A DNA stretch of 64,000 nt from Streptococcus parasanguinis (GTDB lineage Bacteria > Bacillota > Bacilli > Lactobacillales > Streptococcaceae). A model generated the notes under the pieces. The model made no database searches. It was not told the origin of the DNA and saw only the letters and a program-made list of their open reading frames with translations. Each line of letters opens with the position of its first letter. Position 1 is the stretch's first letter. Below are positions 1 through 11,074 of the stretch, piece by piece. The translations under genes were made by a program, and so were the position numbers. The DNA is taken from contig NZ_JACLQU010000005.1 of the NCBI RefSeq assembly GCF_016648855.1, positions 1 through 64,000 of the forward strand, in the 5' to 3' direction.

Positions 1-124
1 ACCTCTTCTAAAATAGGATATATTTTACAATCGTTAAAGGATTTCAAAATGAAACAGATTGATTTATTTTGCTTTTTATAGGTTTTAAATTCACAATAGG
101 TGCTAGTACTATTTATCATACCAC

Positions 125-153
125 TTGACACCGCTTTCAAACGGGAGTACAAT
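125..153 (+). promoter_or_regulatory. Strong sigma-A type promoter
   Basis: TTGACA at 125-130 and TACAAT at 148-153 are separated by exactly 17 bp. It lies about 50 bp upstream of the small membrane peptide at 203-301, which also has a near-perfect ribosome binding site, so the two most likely form one short transcript ending at the hairpin at 312-334. Confidence 0.75.
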
Positions 154-202
154 AATATTGAGGAAAAGATGGCTTATCTCTTTTATTTAGGAGGTGGCAG
201 AT

Positions 203-301
203 ATGCAAATCTATTTTATTTATTCTATTTTCTTTCTATTATCACTTGTAGTTCTAGCTTATCTTATTAAGTTACTCATTGCTCATTTAAAAAGAAACTA
301 A
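203..301 (+). CDS. 32-residue hydrophobic membrane peptide
   Basis: A short ATG-initiated frame begins MQIYFIYSIFF and ends AHLKRN. It consists of one long hydrophobic segment (about residues 3-26) followed by a basic tail, so a single-pass membrane peptide is predicted. AGGAGGTG at 189-196 lies about 6 nt before the ATG. A consensus promoter precedes it and a perfect 9-bp hairpin with a T-run follows, so it appears to be a self-contained monocistronic unit. Its shape resembles type I toxin peptides and other short streptococcal membrane peptides. I do not recognise a specific family and assign no function. Confidence 0.6.
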   Translation: MQIYFIYSIFFLLSLVVLAYLIKLLIAHLKRN

Positions 302-311
302 GTAACATTTT

Positions 312-340
312 GCCCAAATAGTAGTTATTTGGGCTTTTTA
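312..340 (+). terminator. Rho-independent terminator
   Basis: GCCCAAATA at 312-320 pairs perfectly with TATTTGGGC at 326-334, with a 5-nt loop and a following T-run. It closes the short transcript of the peptide at 203-301. Confidence 0.8.
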
Positions 341-445
341 CTATACTTTAGCCTAGTGGATTAAATCTATAAAAGTAGTGTTTAGCATCTTCTTTGAGAG
401 TGATTTTATTTAATGAAGGTTGTTTATAGTTGAAGGGGGAAATAG

Positions 446-1066
446 ATGGTCTCTGAAATTGATACAGCTTGGAACTTTTTTCTGGAAGGAAAAATATCAG
501 AAGCAAAAAAATTGGTTGAACAAGATTTTTCTATTGATGCCTGTACAGATTTTAGCCTTTTAAATCTGATGGGGTATTTATTATTGGCAGAAAAAGACTA
601 TGCCTCGTGTACCCGTATCTTTGAGAAATACATTTTATTAGCTCAACAAAATGAAGACAAAGAACATGAACACATTGGATTACATCAATTAGCTATGATC
701 TACAGAGATCAGGGTGATTTTCATAAGGCTTTAAAGCTCATTGAAGATGAAGAGAAGATAATTGAAGAGCATTTTCCCAATGATAATCTAAAGAAAGCTG
801 TGAATAACTACGAACAAGGCTATTTGAGATTGAAATTAAACAATCTTGATGAAGCTCTTACATTCATGAATCTGTCACTGGAACAATCTTTAGAGACTGA
901 TGATGTGATTTCTCAGGCTTGTAGCTATAGAGGGTTAGGGGAAATTTATTTAGCCTTGGAAGATAAAGGATTAGCCAACACACATTTCAAACGAGCTATA
1001 GAACTTTTCGAAAGTGTTGGAGAGTTTGAAGGGGTAAAGGAAATTGAGGAATTGATTAATCGATGA
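446..1066 (+). CDS. Tetratricopeptide-repeat protein
   Basis: A 206-residue soluble, acidic protein made almost entirely of helical hairpin repeats. TPR-like signatures are visible around residues 34-66, 76-108, 116-150 and 155-190, for example DFHKALKLIEDEE and GLANTHFKRAIELFE. TPR arrays bind peptides or partner proteins. Unlike Rgg or PlcR-type peptide sensors it has no N-terminal HTH, so a direct transcription-factor role is not supported. AAGGGGGAA precedes the ATG. It follows the peptide unit at 203-301, but a terminator separates them. Function unknown. Confidence 0.7.
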   Translation: MVSEIDTAWNFFLEGKISEAKKLVEQDFSIDACTDFSLLNLMGYLLLAEKDYASCTRIFEKYILLAQQNEDKEHEHIGLHQLAMIYRDQGDFHKALKLIEDEEKIIEEHFPNDNLKKAVNNYEQGYLRLKLNNLDEALTFMNLSLEQSLETDDVISQACSYRGLGEIYLALEDKGLANTHFKRAIELFESVGEFEGVKEIEELINR

Positions 1067-1229
1067 TTTTGTCATTAGTTTGCTTAAATAAAGTACATAA
1101 TTGACAATGATTAGCTCAAAAAATTTTTTTGTTACTAAAGTAATCGCTTCACTTATCTTAAAATAGTTTTTCTCCATTCAAACTAATGCAAAATAATATT
1201 CGTTTTTCAATTTCTCTAAGTGTAATCGC

Positions 1230-1257
1230 TTGCATTTTTACTTAAAAGGACTACAAT
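1230..1257 (+). promoter_or_regulatory. Promoter candidate for the 77-residue membrane protein
   Basis: TTGCAT at 1230-1235, a 16-bp spacer and TACAAT at 1252-1257, about 45 bp upstream of the start codon. The 230 bp between the TPR gene and this site hold nothing else I recognise. Confidence 0.45.
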
Positions 1258-1299
1258 TAAAGTGAAAAAACAAATCCTTTAAAGTATGCGAGGTGCTGT

Positions 1300-1533
1300 A
1301 TGATGATAAGCAAGTATATCAAGTATCTTCCTTGGATGATCCTAGGAACCCTCTCCTCCTATCTATTAGCAACTAACTATGCACGCAATTCATTTGACTT
1401 GTTCTTTCTGACCTTGAACTTTCTGATTGTGTACATCGCTATACTCGTCTTCTACGAAAAAGTTCTAAGAGATAAATGCAAAGAACTCTTCATACGAATC
1501 ATGAGCAACCCTAAGAAGGATAAGCAAGCATAA
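1300..1533 (+). CDS. Small two-helix membrane protein, paralogue of the gene at 45996
   Basis: 77 residues with two hydrophobic segments (about residues 10-26 and 33-53) and a basic C-terminal tail ending in MSNPKKDKQA. GAGGTG lies 5 nt before the first ATG; the ATG one codon later is an equally good start. It aligns end to end with the protein at 45996-46226 inside the mobile element: KY-KY-PW-LG, SY--AT, FD, IVY, EK-L--K-KE-F and IMSNP-KD are shared. Family and function are unknown. A weak hairpin follows around 1540-1562. Confidence 0.65.
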   Translation: MMISKYIKYLPWMILGTLSSYLLATNYARNSFDLFFLTLNFLIVYIAILVFYEKVLRDKCKELFIRIMSNPKKDKQA

Positions 1534-1720
1534 GAGTTGAAAAGTCATCTGAGGATGGCTTTTTCTGATAGATTCTTTATTTTTTCTTTGAAACATTGCA
1601 AAATCGGTCCCGAGAATGATTTCCTTGCTGATCTAGTTTTTTCAAGGGAGTTTTACCCTTAAATATGGTAAAATAGTAACGAAATATACTAGTAGATATC
1701 AAATAAAAAAGAGGTTAAGA

Positions 1721-2893
1721 ATGACAATTGGGATTGATAAGATTGGTTTTGCGACGAGCCCTTATGTCTTGCGTTTAGAAGATTTGGCTGCTGCTCGTGA
1801 TACTGATCCCGAAAAACTGAGCAAGGGTCTTCTCTTAAAAGAACAAAGTGTTGCACCGATCACAGAAGACATCGTCACACTGGCTGCAACTGCGGCAAAC
1901 GATATTTTAACAGATGAAGACAAACAAGCGATCGATATGGTGATTCTTGCGACGGAATCTGGGATTGACCAAAGTAAGGCCGCTGCTGTTTTTGTCCATG
2001 GTTTACTAGATATCCAGCCTTTTGCCCGCTCTTTTGAGATGAAAGAAGCTTGCTATGCTGCAACTGCTGCTTTGGATTATGCTAAACTCCATGTTGAAAA
2101 ATTCCCGCAGAGTAAGGTCTTGGTCATTGCCAGTGACATTGCTAAATATGGAATCGGAACTCCTGGTGAACCGACACAAGGGGCTGGAGCGGTTGCCATG
2201 CTAGTCAGCCAAAATCCCCGTGTTCTATCTTTTAACGATGATAACGTCGCCCAAACACGTGATGTGATGGATTTTTGGCGTCCTAATTATGCGACAACTC
2301 CCTTCGTGAATGGGATTTATTCAACGCAGCAATATCTAGATTCTCTTAAAACAACTTGGGCGGAATACCAGAAACGGACTGGCCTTGCCTTGACAGACTT
2401 TGCAGCCGTCTGCTTCCACTTGCCTTATCCAAAATTAGCTCTCAAGGGCTTGAAAAAAATCTTGGATAAGTCATTAGCAGAAGAGAAAAAAGATCAATTA
2501 CAATACAACTTTGATCAATCAATTCTATACAGCCAACGAGTGGGAAATATCTACACTGGATCTCTTTTCCTAGGCTTGCTGTCACTACTGGAAAATGACC
2601 CCCAACTCAAAACTGGGGACCGAATCGCCCTCTTTAGCTATGGAAGTGGAGCGGTTTCTGAGATCTTTAGTGCTAACCTTGTTCCTGGTTTTGAGCAACT
2701 CTTAGATCACAAACGCATGGAAAAACTGGACCAACGTACGGTTCTTAGTGTTTCTGACTACGAACGACTCTTTTATGAGGAAGTAGATCAAGATCCTAGT
2801 GGCAATCAAGTGTTTGAGCCTGCTACGCATCAAACTTTTGCGTTGACAGAGATCAAGGAACACCAACGCACTTACCAGAAAGTAGAAAAATAA
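1721..2893 (+). CDS. mvaS: Hydroxymethylglutaryl-CoA synthase
   Basis: Condenses acetyl-CoA with acetoacetyl-CoA to HMG-CoA, the first committed step of the mevalonate pathway. At 390 residues it is the usual length for bacterial HMGS. The catalytic residues fall at the canonical positions: Glu79 in LATESG, Cys111 in MKEACYAA and His233 in CFHLPYP. The stop codon shares one base with the mvaA start, so the two enzymes are translationally coupled. The four downstream pathway genes lie on the other strand about 3 kb away. Confidence 0.97.
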   Translation: MTIGIDKIGFATSPYVLRLEDLAAARDTDPEKLSKGLLLKEQSVAPITEDIVTLAATAANDILTDEDKQAIDMVILATESGIDQSKAAAVFVHGLLDIQPFARSFEMKEACYAATAALDYAKLHVEKFPQSKVLVIASDIAKYGIGTPGEPTQGAGAVAMLVSQNPRVLSFNDDNVAQTRDVMDFWRPNYATTPFVNGIYSTQQYLDSLKTTWAEYQKRTGLALTDFAAVCFHLPYPKLALKGLKKILDKSLAEEKKDQLQYNFDQSILYSQRVGNIYTGSLFLGLLSLLENDPQLKTGDRIALFSYGSGAVSEIFSANLVPGFEQLLDHKRMEKLDQRTVLSVSDYERLFYEEVDQDPSGNQVFEPATHQTFALTEIKEHQRTYQKVEK

Positions 2894-4155
2894 TGGCACG
2901 ATTACCAGGTTTTGCAAAACTTTCTCCCACAGAACGCATAGAGGCCTTACTGAAGGAAGGCCTCTTAACTTGGGATGAAGCACAGATCTTAAAAGAACAA
3001 AAGGGACTTCCCCTTTCTATTGCAGATCAATTGACGGAAAATGTCTTGTCGACTTTTGACTTGCCTTTTAGTCTCGCTCCTTATTTTCTGATCAATGGTC
3101 GTGACTATGTCCTTCCTATGGTCACAGAAGAGCCTTCCGTGGTTGCAGCTGCCAGCTTTGCGGCCAAGCTCATCCAACGTTCGGGCGGTTTCACCACCCA
3201 AGTGCACCAACGCCAAATGATCGGTGAGATTGCTCTGACAGATGTTAAGGATGTGGAAATGGCTAGCAAGCGCATCCTAGAAGACAAGGAAACTCTTCTT
3301 CAGCTGGCTAATGAAGCCTATCCTTCTATCGTCAAGCGTGGAGGCGGAGCGAGGGATCTTTGGGTCGAAAACAAGGGGAACTTTCTCATTGTCTACTTGG
3401 CTGTCGATCCTAAAGAAGCCATGGGAGCCAATATGCTCAACACGATGCTGGAAGCTCTGACTGATCGTATCCAGGAACTCTCTGGTGGTCAGGCCTTGAT
3501 GGCAATTTTATCCAACTTGGCCACTCGCTCTTTGGTGAGTGCACGGTGTGCCATCGATTTTAAAGCACTGAGTCGAAATCCTGAGGAAGCCATTGAGATT
3601 GCCCACCGGATGGAGCTAGCTAGCCAACTGGCTCAAGTGGATCCTTACCGTGCAGCCACTCATAACAAGGGGATTTTTAACGGGATTGATGCCCTGGTCC
3701 TTGCGACAGGTAATGACTGGCGGGCCATCGAAGCAGGAGCCCATGCCTATGCCGCACAAAGTGGCCCATACAAAGGCTTGAGTAGCTGGACAAGTCAGCC
3801 AGAAGAGAAAAAACTCTATGGAGAGATCACCCTACCAATGCCAGTTGCAACAAAAGGAGGCTCCATTGGCCTCAACCCTACAGTTCAAGTCAGCCACCGT
3901 TTACTAGGAGAACCTTCTGCTATCGAATTAGCAGGTGTCATCGCGTCGCTCGGTTTAGCGCAGAATTTCGCGGCCCTCAAAGCCCTTGTCACCACAGGAA
4001 TTCAAGCAGGACATATGAAACTCCAAGCACGCTCCCTAGCCCTTCTAGCAGGAGCTAAAGAAGAGGAAGTTCCCCGATTGGTCAGCCAACTCCTTGAAAA
4101 CAAACCCTTTAATTTAGAAAAGGCACAAACACTCTTACAAGAATTGAGAAAATAA
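2893..4155 (+). CDS. mvaA: Class II hydroxymethylglutaryl-CoA reductase
   Basis: Reduces HMG-CoA to mevalonate. 420 residues, matching the bacterial class II enzymes. Visible motifs are the substrate-binding TEEPSVVAAAS near residue 80, the EAMGANMLN cofactor-domain segment, the lysine-containing THNKGIFNGIDAL and the late histidine in GHMKLQARS. It overlaps mvaS by one base (TAATG), indicating a two-gene operon. A perfect-hairpin region follows, ending in a terminator at 4416-4441. Confidence 0.96.
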   Translation: MARLPGFAKLSPTERIEALLKEGLLTWDEAQILKEQKGLPLSIADQLTENVLSTFDLPFSLAPYFLINGRDYVLPMVTEEPSVVAAASFAAKLIQRSGGFTTQVHQRQMIGEIALTDVKDVEMASKRILEDKETLLQLANEAYPSIVKRGGGARDLWVENKGNFLIVYLAVDPKEAMGANMLNTMLEALTDRIQELSGGQALMAILSNLATRSLVSARCAIDFKALSRNPEEAIEIAHRMELASQLAQVDPYRAATHNKGIFNGIDALVLATGNDWRAIEAGAHAYAAQSGPYKGLSSWTSQPEEKKLYGEITLPMPVATKGGSIGLNPTVQVSHRLLGEPSAIELAGVIASLGLAQNFAALKALVTTGIQAGHMKLQARSLALLAGAKEEEVPRLVSQLLENKPFNLEKAQTLLQELRK

Positions 4156-4254
4156 AAGAACTAAGACAAACTAATTCTTTAGTAAATTAAGTCAAGTGAT
4201 CCTACAAAGAAATAAAAATGAGTTCTAATTTTTTAAATGAATCGAGAATATAAT

Positions 4255-4391
4255 GAAACTTTCCGCCGTGAAAAAAGTGCTAGAAACACTTTTGTTTCTA
4301 GCACTCGGAATTATTGAGACCTTAGGCTCAATAATTAGTCATGGAACTTCTTCGAAGTTCGCTGACGTCCGTCTTCACCTAAGGAAAGTTT
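4255..4391 (+). repeat. Compound hairpin element with terminal inverted repeats (BOX- or MITE-like)
   Basis: The ends GAAACTTTCC (4255-4264) and GGAAAGTTTC (4382-4391) are perfect 10-bp inverted repeats. Between them are three perfect stem-loops in series: a 13-bp stem (4276-4288 with 4293-4305), a 10-bp stem (4309-4318 with 4327-4336) and a 7-bp stem (4344-4350 with 4354-4360). The layout resembles streptococcal BOX elements or a miniature inverted-repeat element. No second copy was found in this window, so repeat status is inference. Confidence 0.55.
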
Positions 4392-4415
4392 CTAAGATGA
4401 TTTTATCTTCACTTT

Positions 4416-4445
4416 GAGAACTAAGACCCACGTCTTAGTTCTTTT
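4416..4445 (+). terminator. Terminator between convergent mvaA and the PrsW-like gene
   Basis: AGAACTAAGAC (4416-4426) pairs perfectly with GTCTTAGTTCT (4431-4441) around a 4-nt loop and is followed by a short T-rich tract. It can end mvaS-mvaA transcription; its use by the opposite strand is less clear. Confidence 0.65.
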
Positions 4446-4463
4446 GTGTTTGAAAAATTTTTC

Positions 4464-5291
4464 TTATTGTTTTAAAAATGGCAGATCGGGCTTTTTCTTG
4501 GTATAGAGCACCACTTCGATAAAGGTCCCTACTTGGACGGCAAAGAGCAGTCCGACGAGAAGATTGATCCGATGGTCTGTTTCATAAAACGGAGAATTCC
4601 ATAAAAAGTGATTGGCTACTGTCGAGACAACACACCAGAGTCCAAAGAGTTTTTCCTTTTTCTTGGTCACTTGAGACAACAAGAGGAAGACACCAACGGA
4701 TACAACTGCTGTATAGAGAGCGTGTGAAGCTAACCCACCAGAAATACGATTAATGGCCTCAGTAACGGCGGCTAATTGGCTAGTTTTTGTTTGGCGGGCA
4801 ACGTACCCTAAATCCTCAATGATTTGAAAACCAAAGCCAGAGCCCAAGCCGGCAATTAGAATCGCTTTTAGATCTTTCTTGCCAACCATTAAGACAACCC
4901 AAAAGGCAACTAGAGCCTTAAAGAATTCCTCTGAGAATGGGGCTGTCAAGGCATCGGTCCACTTGTTAAAGACAGTGGCATCCTTGATCACATGGCTATT
5001 CATAATATCAATCAAGCTATTACCTGAAAAACTCAACCAGCCTGCTACGAAGGCACCCCCAAACATAGCAATCCATAGGAGATAGGTTGGGACAGACAAC
5101 TGCTTGGCCAATCGTTTTGAAAAGAGACAGAGTGGGATAATAATAGCAGCTAAAACAGACAAGTTCAAGACCAAGTCTCTGCCTGCAGACTGGCTAAATT
5201 CTTCTTGAGAAAGATGACCGAGTTCAAACTCCAAGCCAATTCCTGCAAATAGTAGAAAGAGATAGATAGAGGCTCTTTGAATTTTAGTCAT
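4464..5291 (-). CDS. PrsW-family glutamic intramembrane protease
   Basis: A 275-residue polytopic membrane protein with roughly seven or eight hydrophobic segments. It carries the family hallmarks in order: a paired-glutamate motif EEFFKALVAF, the GFGFQIIEDLGY segment, a histidine in SHALYTA and a C-terminal NHFLWNSP. PrsW-type proteases cleave membrane proteins such as anti-sigma factors; the substrate here is unknown. Its ATG lies 8 bp inside the 3' end of the upstream dipeptidase gene, so the two are probably co-transcribed. Confidence 0.8.
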   Translation of the reverse strand: MTKIQRASIYLFLLFAGIGLEFELGHLSQEEFSQSAGRDLVLNLSVLAAIIIPLCLFSKRLAKQLSVPTYLLWIAMFGGAFVAGWLSFSGNSLIDIMNSHVIKDATVFNKWTDALTAPFSEEFFKALVAFWVVLMVGKKDLKAILIAGLGSGFGFQIIEDLGYVARQTKTSQLAAVTEAINRISGGLASHALYTAVVSVGVFLLLSQVTKKKEKLFGLWCVVSTVANHFLWNSPFYETDHRINLLVGLLFAVQVGTFIEVVLYTKKKPDLPFLKQ

Positions 5292-6945
5292 CTTGTTTTC
5301 CTCCTTTTTGTTTCTTTGAGCGAATTAGGTAGATCATAATCGCTAGAAGGGTTGCTCCGAACAAGCCTGCTGCTAAAATGTAATCATAGTCAAAATCAAC
5401 GAGATCAATTTTCTCTTCATAAGCAGCATCTTCTTCGTCATTTAGATCTTGCAGGGCACTTTTTCCGTGTTCATCTGCTACCTTTTGTTCTGCTTCTTTT
5501 CTAATTTCTTGCAAGCGTTCAAAGGTTTTCTCAGCTCTCGCTATTCCTTCCTCTGTTGCCTTCTTACTCGCTTCTTCAGGCTGAGAAGCAAGGGCAATTT
5601 GTTCCTGATCACTCAGATCTTGTTCAACCATCCACTGAGATTCCAATCGTTCCATTTCAGTACGAATCGCCCCATCTTCGAATAAATCAGGATACTTGGC
5701 TACAAGGTCATTGATTCTTGAAATGGTCCAATACCAGGAGCGGTCATTGTAATGATCGCCTAATTCTTGGTAGGCTTGATAGGTGTTGAGAATATTGCCA
5801 TAATACGGTAGGTATGGAGCATTTCGTGGACTACCCATCGACAGCCACATGGTGCCTCCACCTGCACTCGCTGGGACCTCGTCTTTCAGTTGGAAAATAT
5901 GGGCCTCCATGACATTTGGATTGGAAATGGGGTATTTATAAACCGCATCAAACTCTCCTTTTTTCGGGATGCCTTTTCCATCCAGCTCCATTTGATCCTG
6001 TGGTTTGTATTTGGTTCCTTCCAAACGATTGCGTTGGAGATTCATGGCATCGCGGAGGGTTAATTTTCGATCGGTTGTATGAAGCAGGTCAAAGGACGCA
6101 TCGTCATATTTAACAGGAGAGCTTGGGTCTAGCGATTTGATTCCCGACCAAACCCGAGAGCGATCTGCTTCTTGCAAAGGCGGATTATAGGATTGAGAAA
6201 CGTGGAATTTTCCGTCCACTTCCTTATAGCTATTGGCTTCTTTGGCTACTTTTTCAAGATCTTTTGAGGCGATCGTGCGTTCGGTATCCGATAGATCGAC
6301 ATGCCCTAAGAAGAAGGTATTTGGAAAGACCGCAAACCGATCCTCTGGGAAGAGAATCGCCGCATATTGATGGCCAGATAGGATTTCCATATACCAGACG
6401 CCTTCTTTATCGGCAATGGTCACGATATTTCCTTCTGCAGCGCCTTTTTCTTCGACGATTTTAGCAATGAGTTCAACCCCTTCTCTTGCGGTTTTCACAC
6501 TAGGGAGAACAATACTGGTCAAGCCCGATTCTGCGAGGCCATCCTTGACATAGGGATCCACTTTTTGGATCTTGTCATTTGCTGAAGCAGATACAGTGGC
6601 AGAAATGGAAACCCCATATTCGTTGAATCCTGCTTCGTCAAAAATTCCCTGATCAGGGGTGACATCTGGAACCGCTGTATACTTATAGCTAATCTCTGGC
6701 AAGGGATATTGAAAACCATTGGCAGCATCCTCAAAGATGGCTCCTTTTTTATTGTAGACACGCTCTCTGACCACAAAATTTTTATTATGGTTGGGCTCTA
6801 AATCTTCTGTACGCCCTACCAAGGTCGAGCCGTCGGCCGTCAGTTTCTTCCCGATGATGAACCCTGTACAAGCCTCAACAGGTTGAGCAATTAACAAAAG
6901 CGGAAGCAAGGCTGCTACAGCTGATCGAAAATAGTGCTTCTTCAT
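5284..6945 (-). CDS. Secreted membrane-anchored C69-family dipeptidase
   Basis: 553 residues. The N-terminal signal peptide (about residues 1-25) ends directly before CTGFIIGKK, where the exposed N-terminal cysteine is the expected nucleophile of Ntn-hydrolase C69 peptidases. DGSTLVGRTEDL is typical of the family. The C-terminal region is rich in Glu, Lys and Ala (predicted helical or coiled), then has one transmembrane helix and a basic tail without LPXTG. This suggests a surface peptidase held by a C-terminal membrane anchor. Substrate specificity cannot be read from sequence. Its 3' end overlaps the start of the PrsW-like gene. Confidence 0.88.
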   Translation of the reverse strand: MKKHYFRSAVAALLPLLLIAQPVEACTGFIIGKKLTADGSTLVGRTEDLEPNHNKNFVVRERVYNKKGAIFEDAANGFQYPLPEISYKYTAVPDVTPDQGIFDEAGFNEYGVSISATVSASANDKIQKVDPYVKDGLAESGLTSIVLPSVKTAREGVELIAKIVEEKGAAEGNIVTIADKEGVWYMEILSGHQYAAILFPEDRFAVFPNTFFLGHVDLSDTERTIASKDLEKVAKEANSYKEVDGKFHVSQSYNPPLQEADRSRVWSGIKSLDPSSPVKYDDASFDLLHTTDRKLTLRDAMNLQRNRLEGTKYKPQDQMELDGKGIPKKGEFDAVYKYPISNPNVMEAHIFQLKDEVPASAGGGTMWLSMGSPRNAPYLPYYGNILNTYQAYQELGDHYNDRSWYWTISRINDLVAKYPDLFEDGAIRTEMERLESQWMVEQDLSDQEQIALASQPEEASKKATEEGIARAEKTFERLQEIRKEAEQKVADEHGKSALQDLNDEEDAAYEEKIDLVDFDYDYILAAGLFGATLLAIMIYLIRSKKQKGGKQDD

Positions 6946-7079
6946 CCTAAACTCCTTTTTAAAAATGTTTTTCCTTATTTAGTATACTCTTTTACAAGCC
7001 TATATTGCAAGCGATTCCAGCAACCGTAAACGATTCGTAAACTATCAGAATTTTTGAGGGAAATACTTTTTCAAAAAAA

Positions 7080-7259
7080 GAAGAGGCTGGGACAAAAGTC
7101 CTAGCCTCTCAATTATTTTTGGATTGTCGAGTAAGACGCAGTGGTTGAGTGGGCTCTACTACGCTGATTTCATCAGCTTTTACAGCCCTACTCAACTGTG
7201 CGGAGGTGGGACGACGAAATCGAATTCTAACGAATGACCGATTTCTGTCCCACTCTCTT

Positions 7260-7260
<1 letters not shown>
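7080..7260 (-). repeat. Gene-end repeat, copy A (about 180 bp)
   Basis: Inverted relative to copies at 17957-18139 and 61414-61596. It begins with a terminator-like hairpin (AGGCTGGGAC with GTCCTAGCCT) and ends in GTCCCACTCTCTTT immediately at the fni stop codon. Shared internal blocks include a conserved GAATTCTAACGAATGACC stretch and a CTGATTTCATCAGC dyad. All three copies follow the 3' end of a gene, so the element probably also works as the transcription terminator. Confidence 0.9.
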
Positions 7261-9257
<1,997 letters not shown>

Positions 9258-9268
<11 letters not shown>

Positions 9269-10208
9269 CTTGAGGGTCCTTTGTCTTAGATACGATGGTC
9301 CGATAGCGGGCGTCAAATAAAGGCACCAGCTGATCCAAGTCTTCTTCTAAACAGAGAACCTTAACGTTTGGCCCTGCATCCATGGTGAAGTAACAGGCAT
9401 GGCCTGCTGCGCGAAGCTCACGGACAAAGTCCATAGCTTTGTGGCTTTCTTCTGTCAAGTAGCTAAAGGCTGGAGTGGCTGTTCTGGTCGTCGCATGCAT
9501 AGCAAGGGCATTGCGCTCTGTTAACTGACCAACCTGTTCAAAATCATTGCCAGCTAGATAGCCCAGCATGTCCTTGTAATCTTGTCGAGACTCTTCGATC
9601 CATTCTTTGAAATTAGTCGAAGTCTCCATGCAGCGTTTCATCCCTTCGCGGCTGGAAACGGGCTTTTGCTTGTCATTGAGGACCAGCATGATCATGGCTA
9701 ATTTCAGGTCTGTTTTAACCTTGTATATATCGCCACTTTCTTTGTCCCAGGCTGCTAAGGGACCAAAGAAAGACCGCGAAGAAGAGCCCGAAGCAAACTT
9801 GGCTTTTTGAGCTAATTCCTCCTGACTCAAGCCCAAATCATAATACTGATTGCAAGCCTTGACGAGAGCAGAGAGGCCGCTCGAGCTAGAGGACAAGCCT
9901 GCTGCGGTTGGCATGTTGTTGCTGGTATCCACCCGAACAAATCCTGCTTCATCTGCTGGCTTCAAGCCATCAATCACAGCTCCAATTTTAGCTTGCTCAG
10001 CTGGATTTTGGAATTCCCCATCGATGTAAAACTCATGCGCAGTCGCATCTGCTGGCAAGGGTGATAGCCTTGTCTCTGTATACATATTCTCTAAGGTTAA
10101 CGAAATCGAACTGGTCGAAGGGACCATCTGTTTGGCATCTTCTTTTCCCCAGTATTTGATAATCGCGATATTGGCATAGGACTTAGCCTTTACAGGTTTT
10201 CGATCCAT
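9258..10208 (-). CDS. mvaD: Diphosphomevalonate decarboxylase
   Basis: Converts mevalonate diphosphate to IPP by ATP-dependent decarboxylation. 316 residues, GHMP fold. The N-terminal ANIAIIKYWGK is diagnostic; the serine-rich PTAAGLSSSSSGLSAL is the ATP/phosphate loop, and FTMDAGPNVKVLC holds the catalytic-side aspartate region. It overlaps mvk by 19 bp and mvaK2 by 11 bp within a tightly packed operon. Confidence 0.96.
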
Positions 10209-11074
10209 GTATGGTGCGCTCCTTCTTTTTCTAATGCATGGGCAATGGTTGCTGCCTCACGAGAATCCTTGACGAGGGCAATCACACAGCCACCAAGACC
10301 GCCTCCGCTCATTTTAGCGCCTAAGGCCCCATTCTCAAGGGCAACGGCAACCAGGTGGTCTGCTTCAACACAGCTGACACCGACGGCTCTCAAGTGCTCA
10401 TGGCAAGTAGTCAGAGCCTGTCCTAGGTTCGTTAGATCATTCATTTTCAGAGCCTCTTCCACCTGCTGGGTCAACTGACCAATCTCATGGAAATGGGACA
10501 AAACTTCCTGCCCTTTGGCTTCAACCTTTTGGATCGCCTCACGGGTATTGCCGTGAATCCCCGTATCCGCAATCACCAAGCTCGCTTTTATACCCAGCTC
10601 TAGCGGGTAAAAGCCGACATTCCGGATGAATTTAATGGCTTGATCGCTCAAACAAGTCTTGGCATCGAGCCCACTTGGATTCATATGGGCAATGGTTTCT
10701 GCTCGATTGACCAGGATTTCTAAGGTCTCATCATCCAGCTCTTTCTGATAATAGTCAAAAACGGCACGAATAGCTGCGATACTCACCGCCGCAGATGATC
10801 CCATCCCCCGTTTTTCCGGCACCATGGACTGAATGCGACAGCGAATCCGGGCCTCTTTAATCCCGAGGTGCTCAAGAGACGCAAAAACTGCCATGGACAA
10901 AGTGTCATCTTCAAACAAAATCCATGGACCATCTGACGGAATGATCTGGCAGGTCACTTCGATATGATGGAGAGGCAAAGCAATAGCCGGATAACCATAA
11001 ACTACCGCATGCTCTCCAATTAAGATAATTTTACTATGCGCCCTTCCGACGCCTATCTCTTTGTTCATATTCAT
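10190..11074 (-). CDS. mvk: Mevalonate kinase
   Basis: Phosphorylates mevalonate. 294 residues, GHMP kinase with HSKIILIGEHAVVYGYPA near residue 14, the ATP loop KRGMGSSAAVS, the NPSGLDAKTC segment and the C-terminal KMSGGGLGGCVIAL. It is the first gene of mvk-mvaD-mvaK2-fni. Two in-frame ATGs two codons apart (11074 and 11068) are possible starts. A promoter is presumed in the roughly 140 bp upstream but no clean consensus was found. Confidence 0.95.
   Translation of the reverse strand: MNMNKEIGVGRAHSKIILIGEHAVVYGYPAIALPLHHIEVTCQIIPSDGPWILFEDDTLSMAVFASLEHLGIKEARIRCRIQSMVPEKRGMGSSAAVSIAAIRAVFDYYQKELDDETLEILVNRAETIAHMNPSGLDAKTCLSDQAIKFIRNVGFYPLELGIKASLVIADTGIHGNTREAIQKVEAKGQEVLSHFHEIGQLTQQVEEALKMNDLTNLGQALTTCHEHLRAVGVSCVEADHLVAVALENGALGAKMSGGGLGGCVIALVKDSREAATIAHALEKEGAHHTWIENL

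Noticed and set aside
4844-5091. Plus-strand frame opposite the PrsW-like gene
   Set aside because: Shadow frame of a well-supported membrane protease gene.
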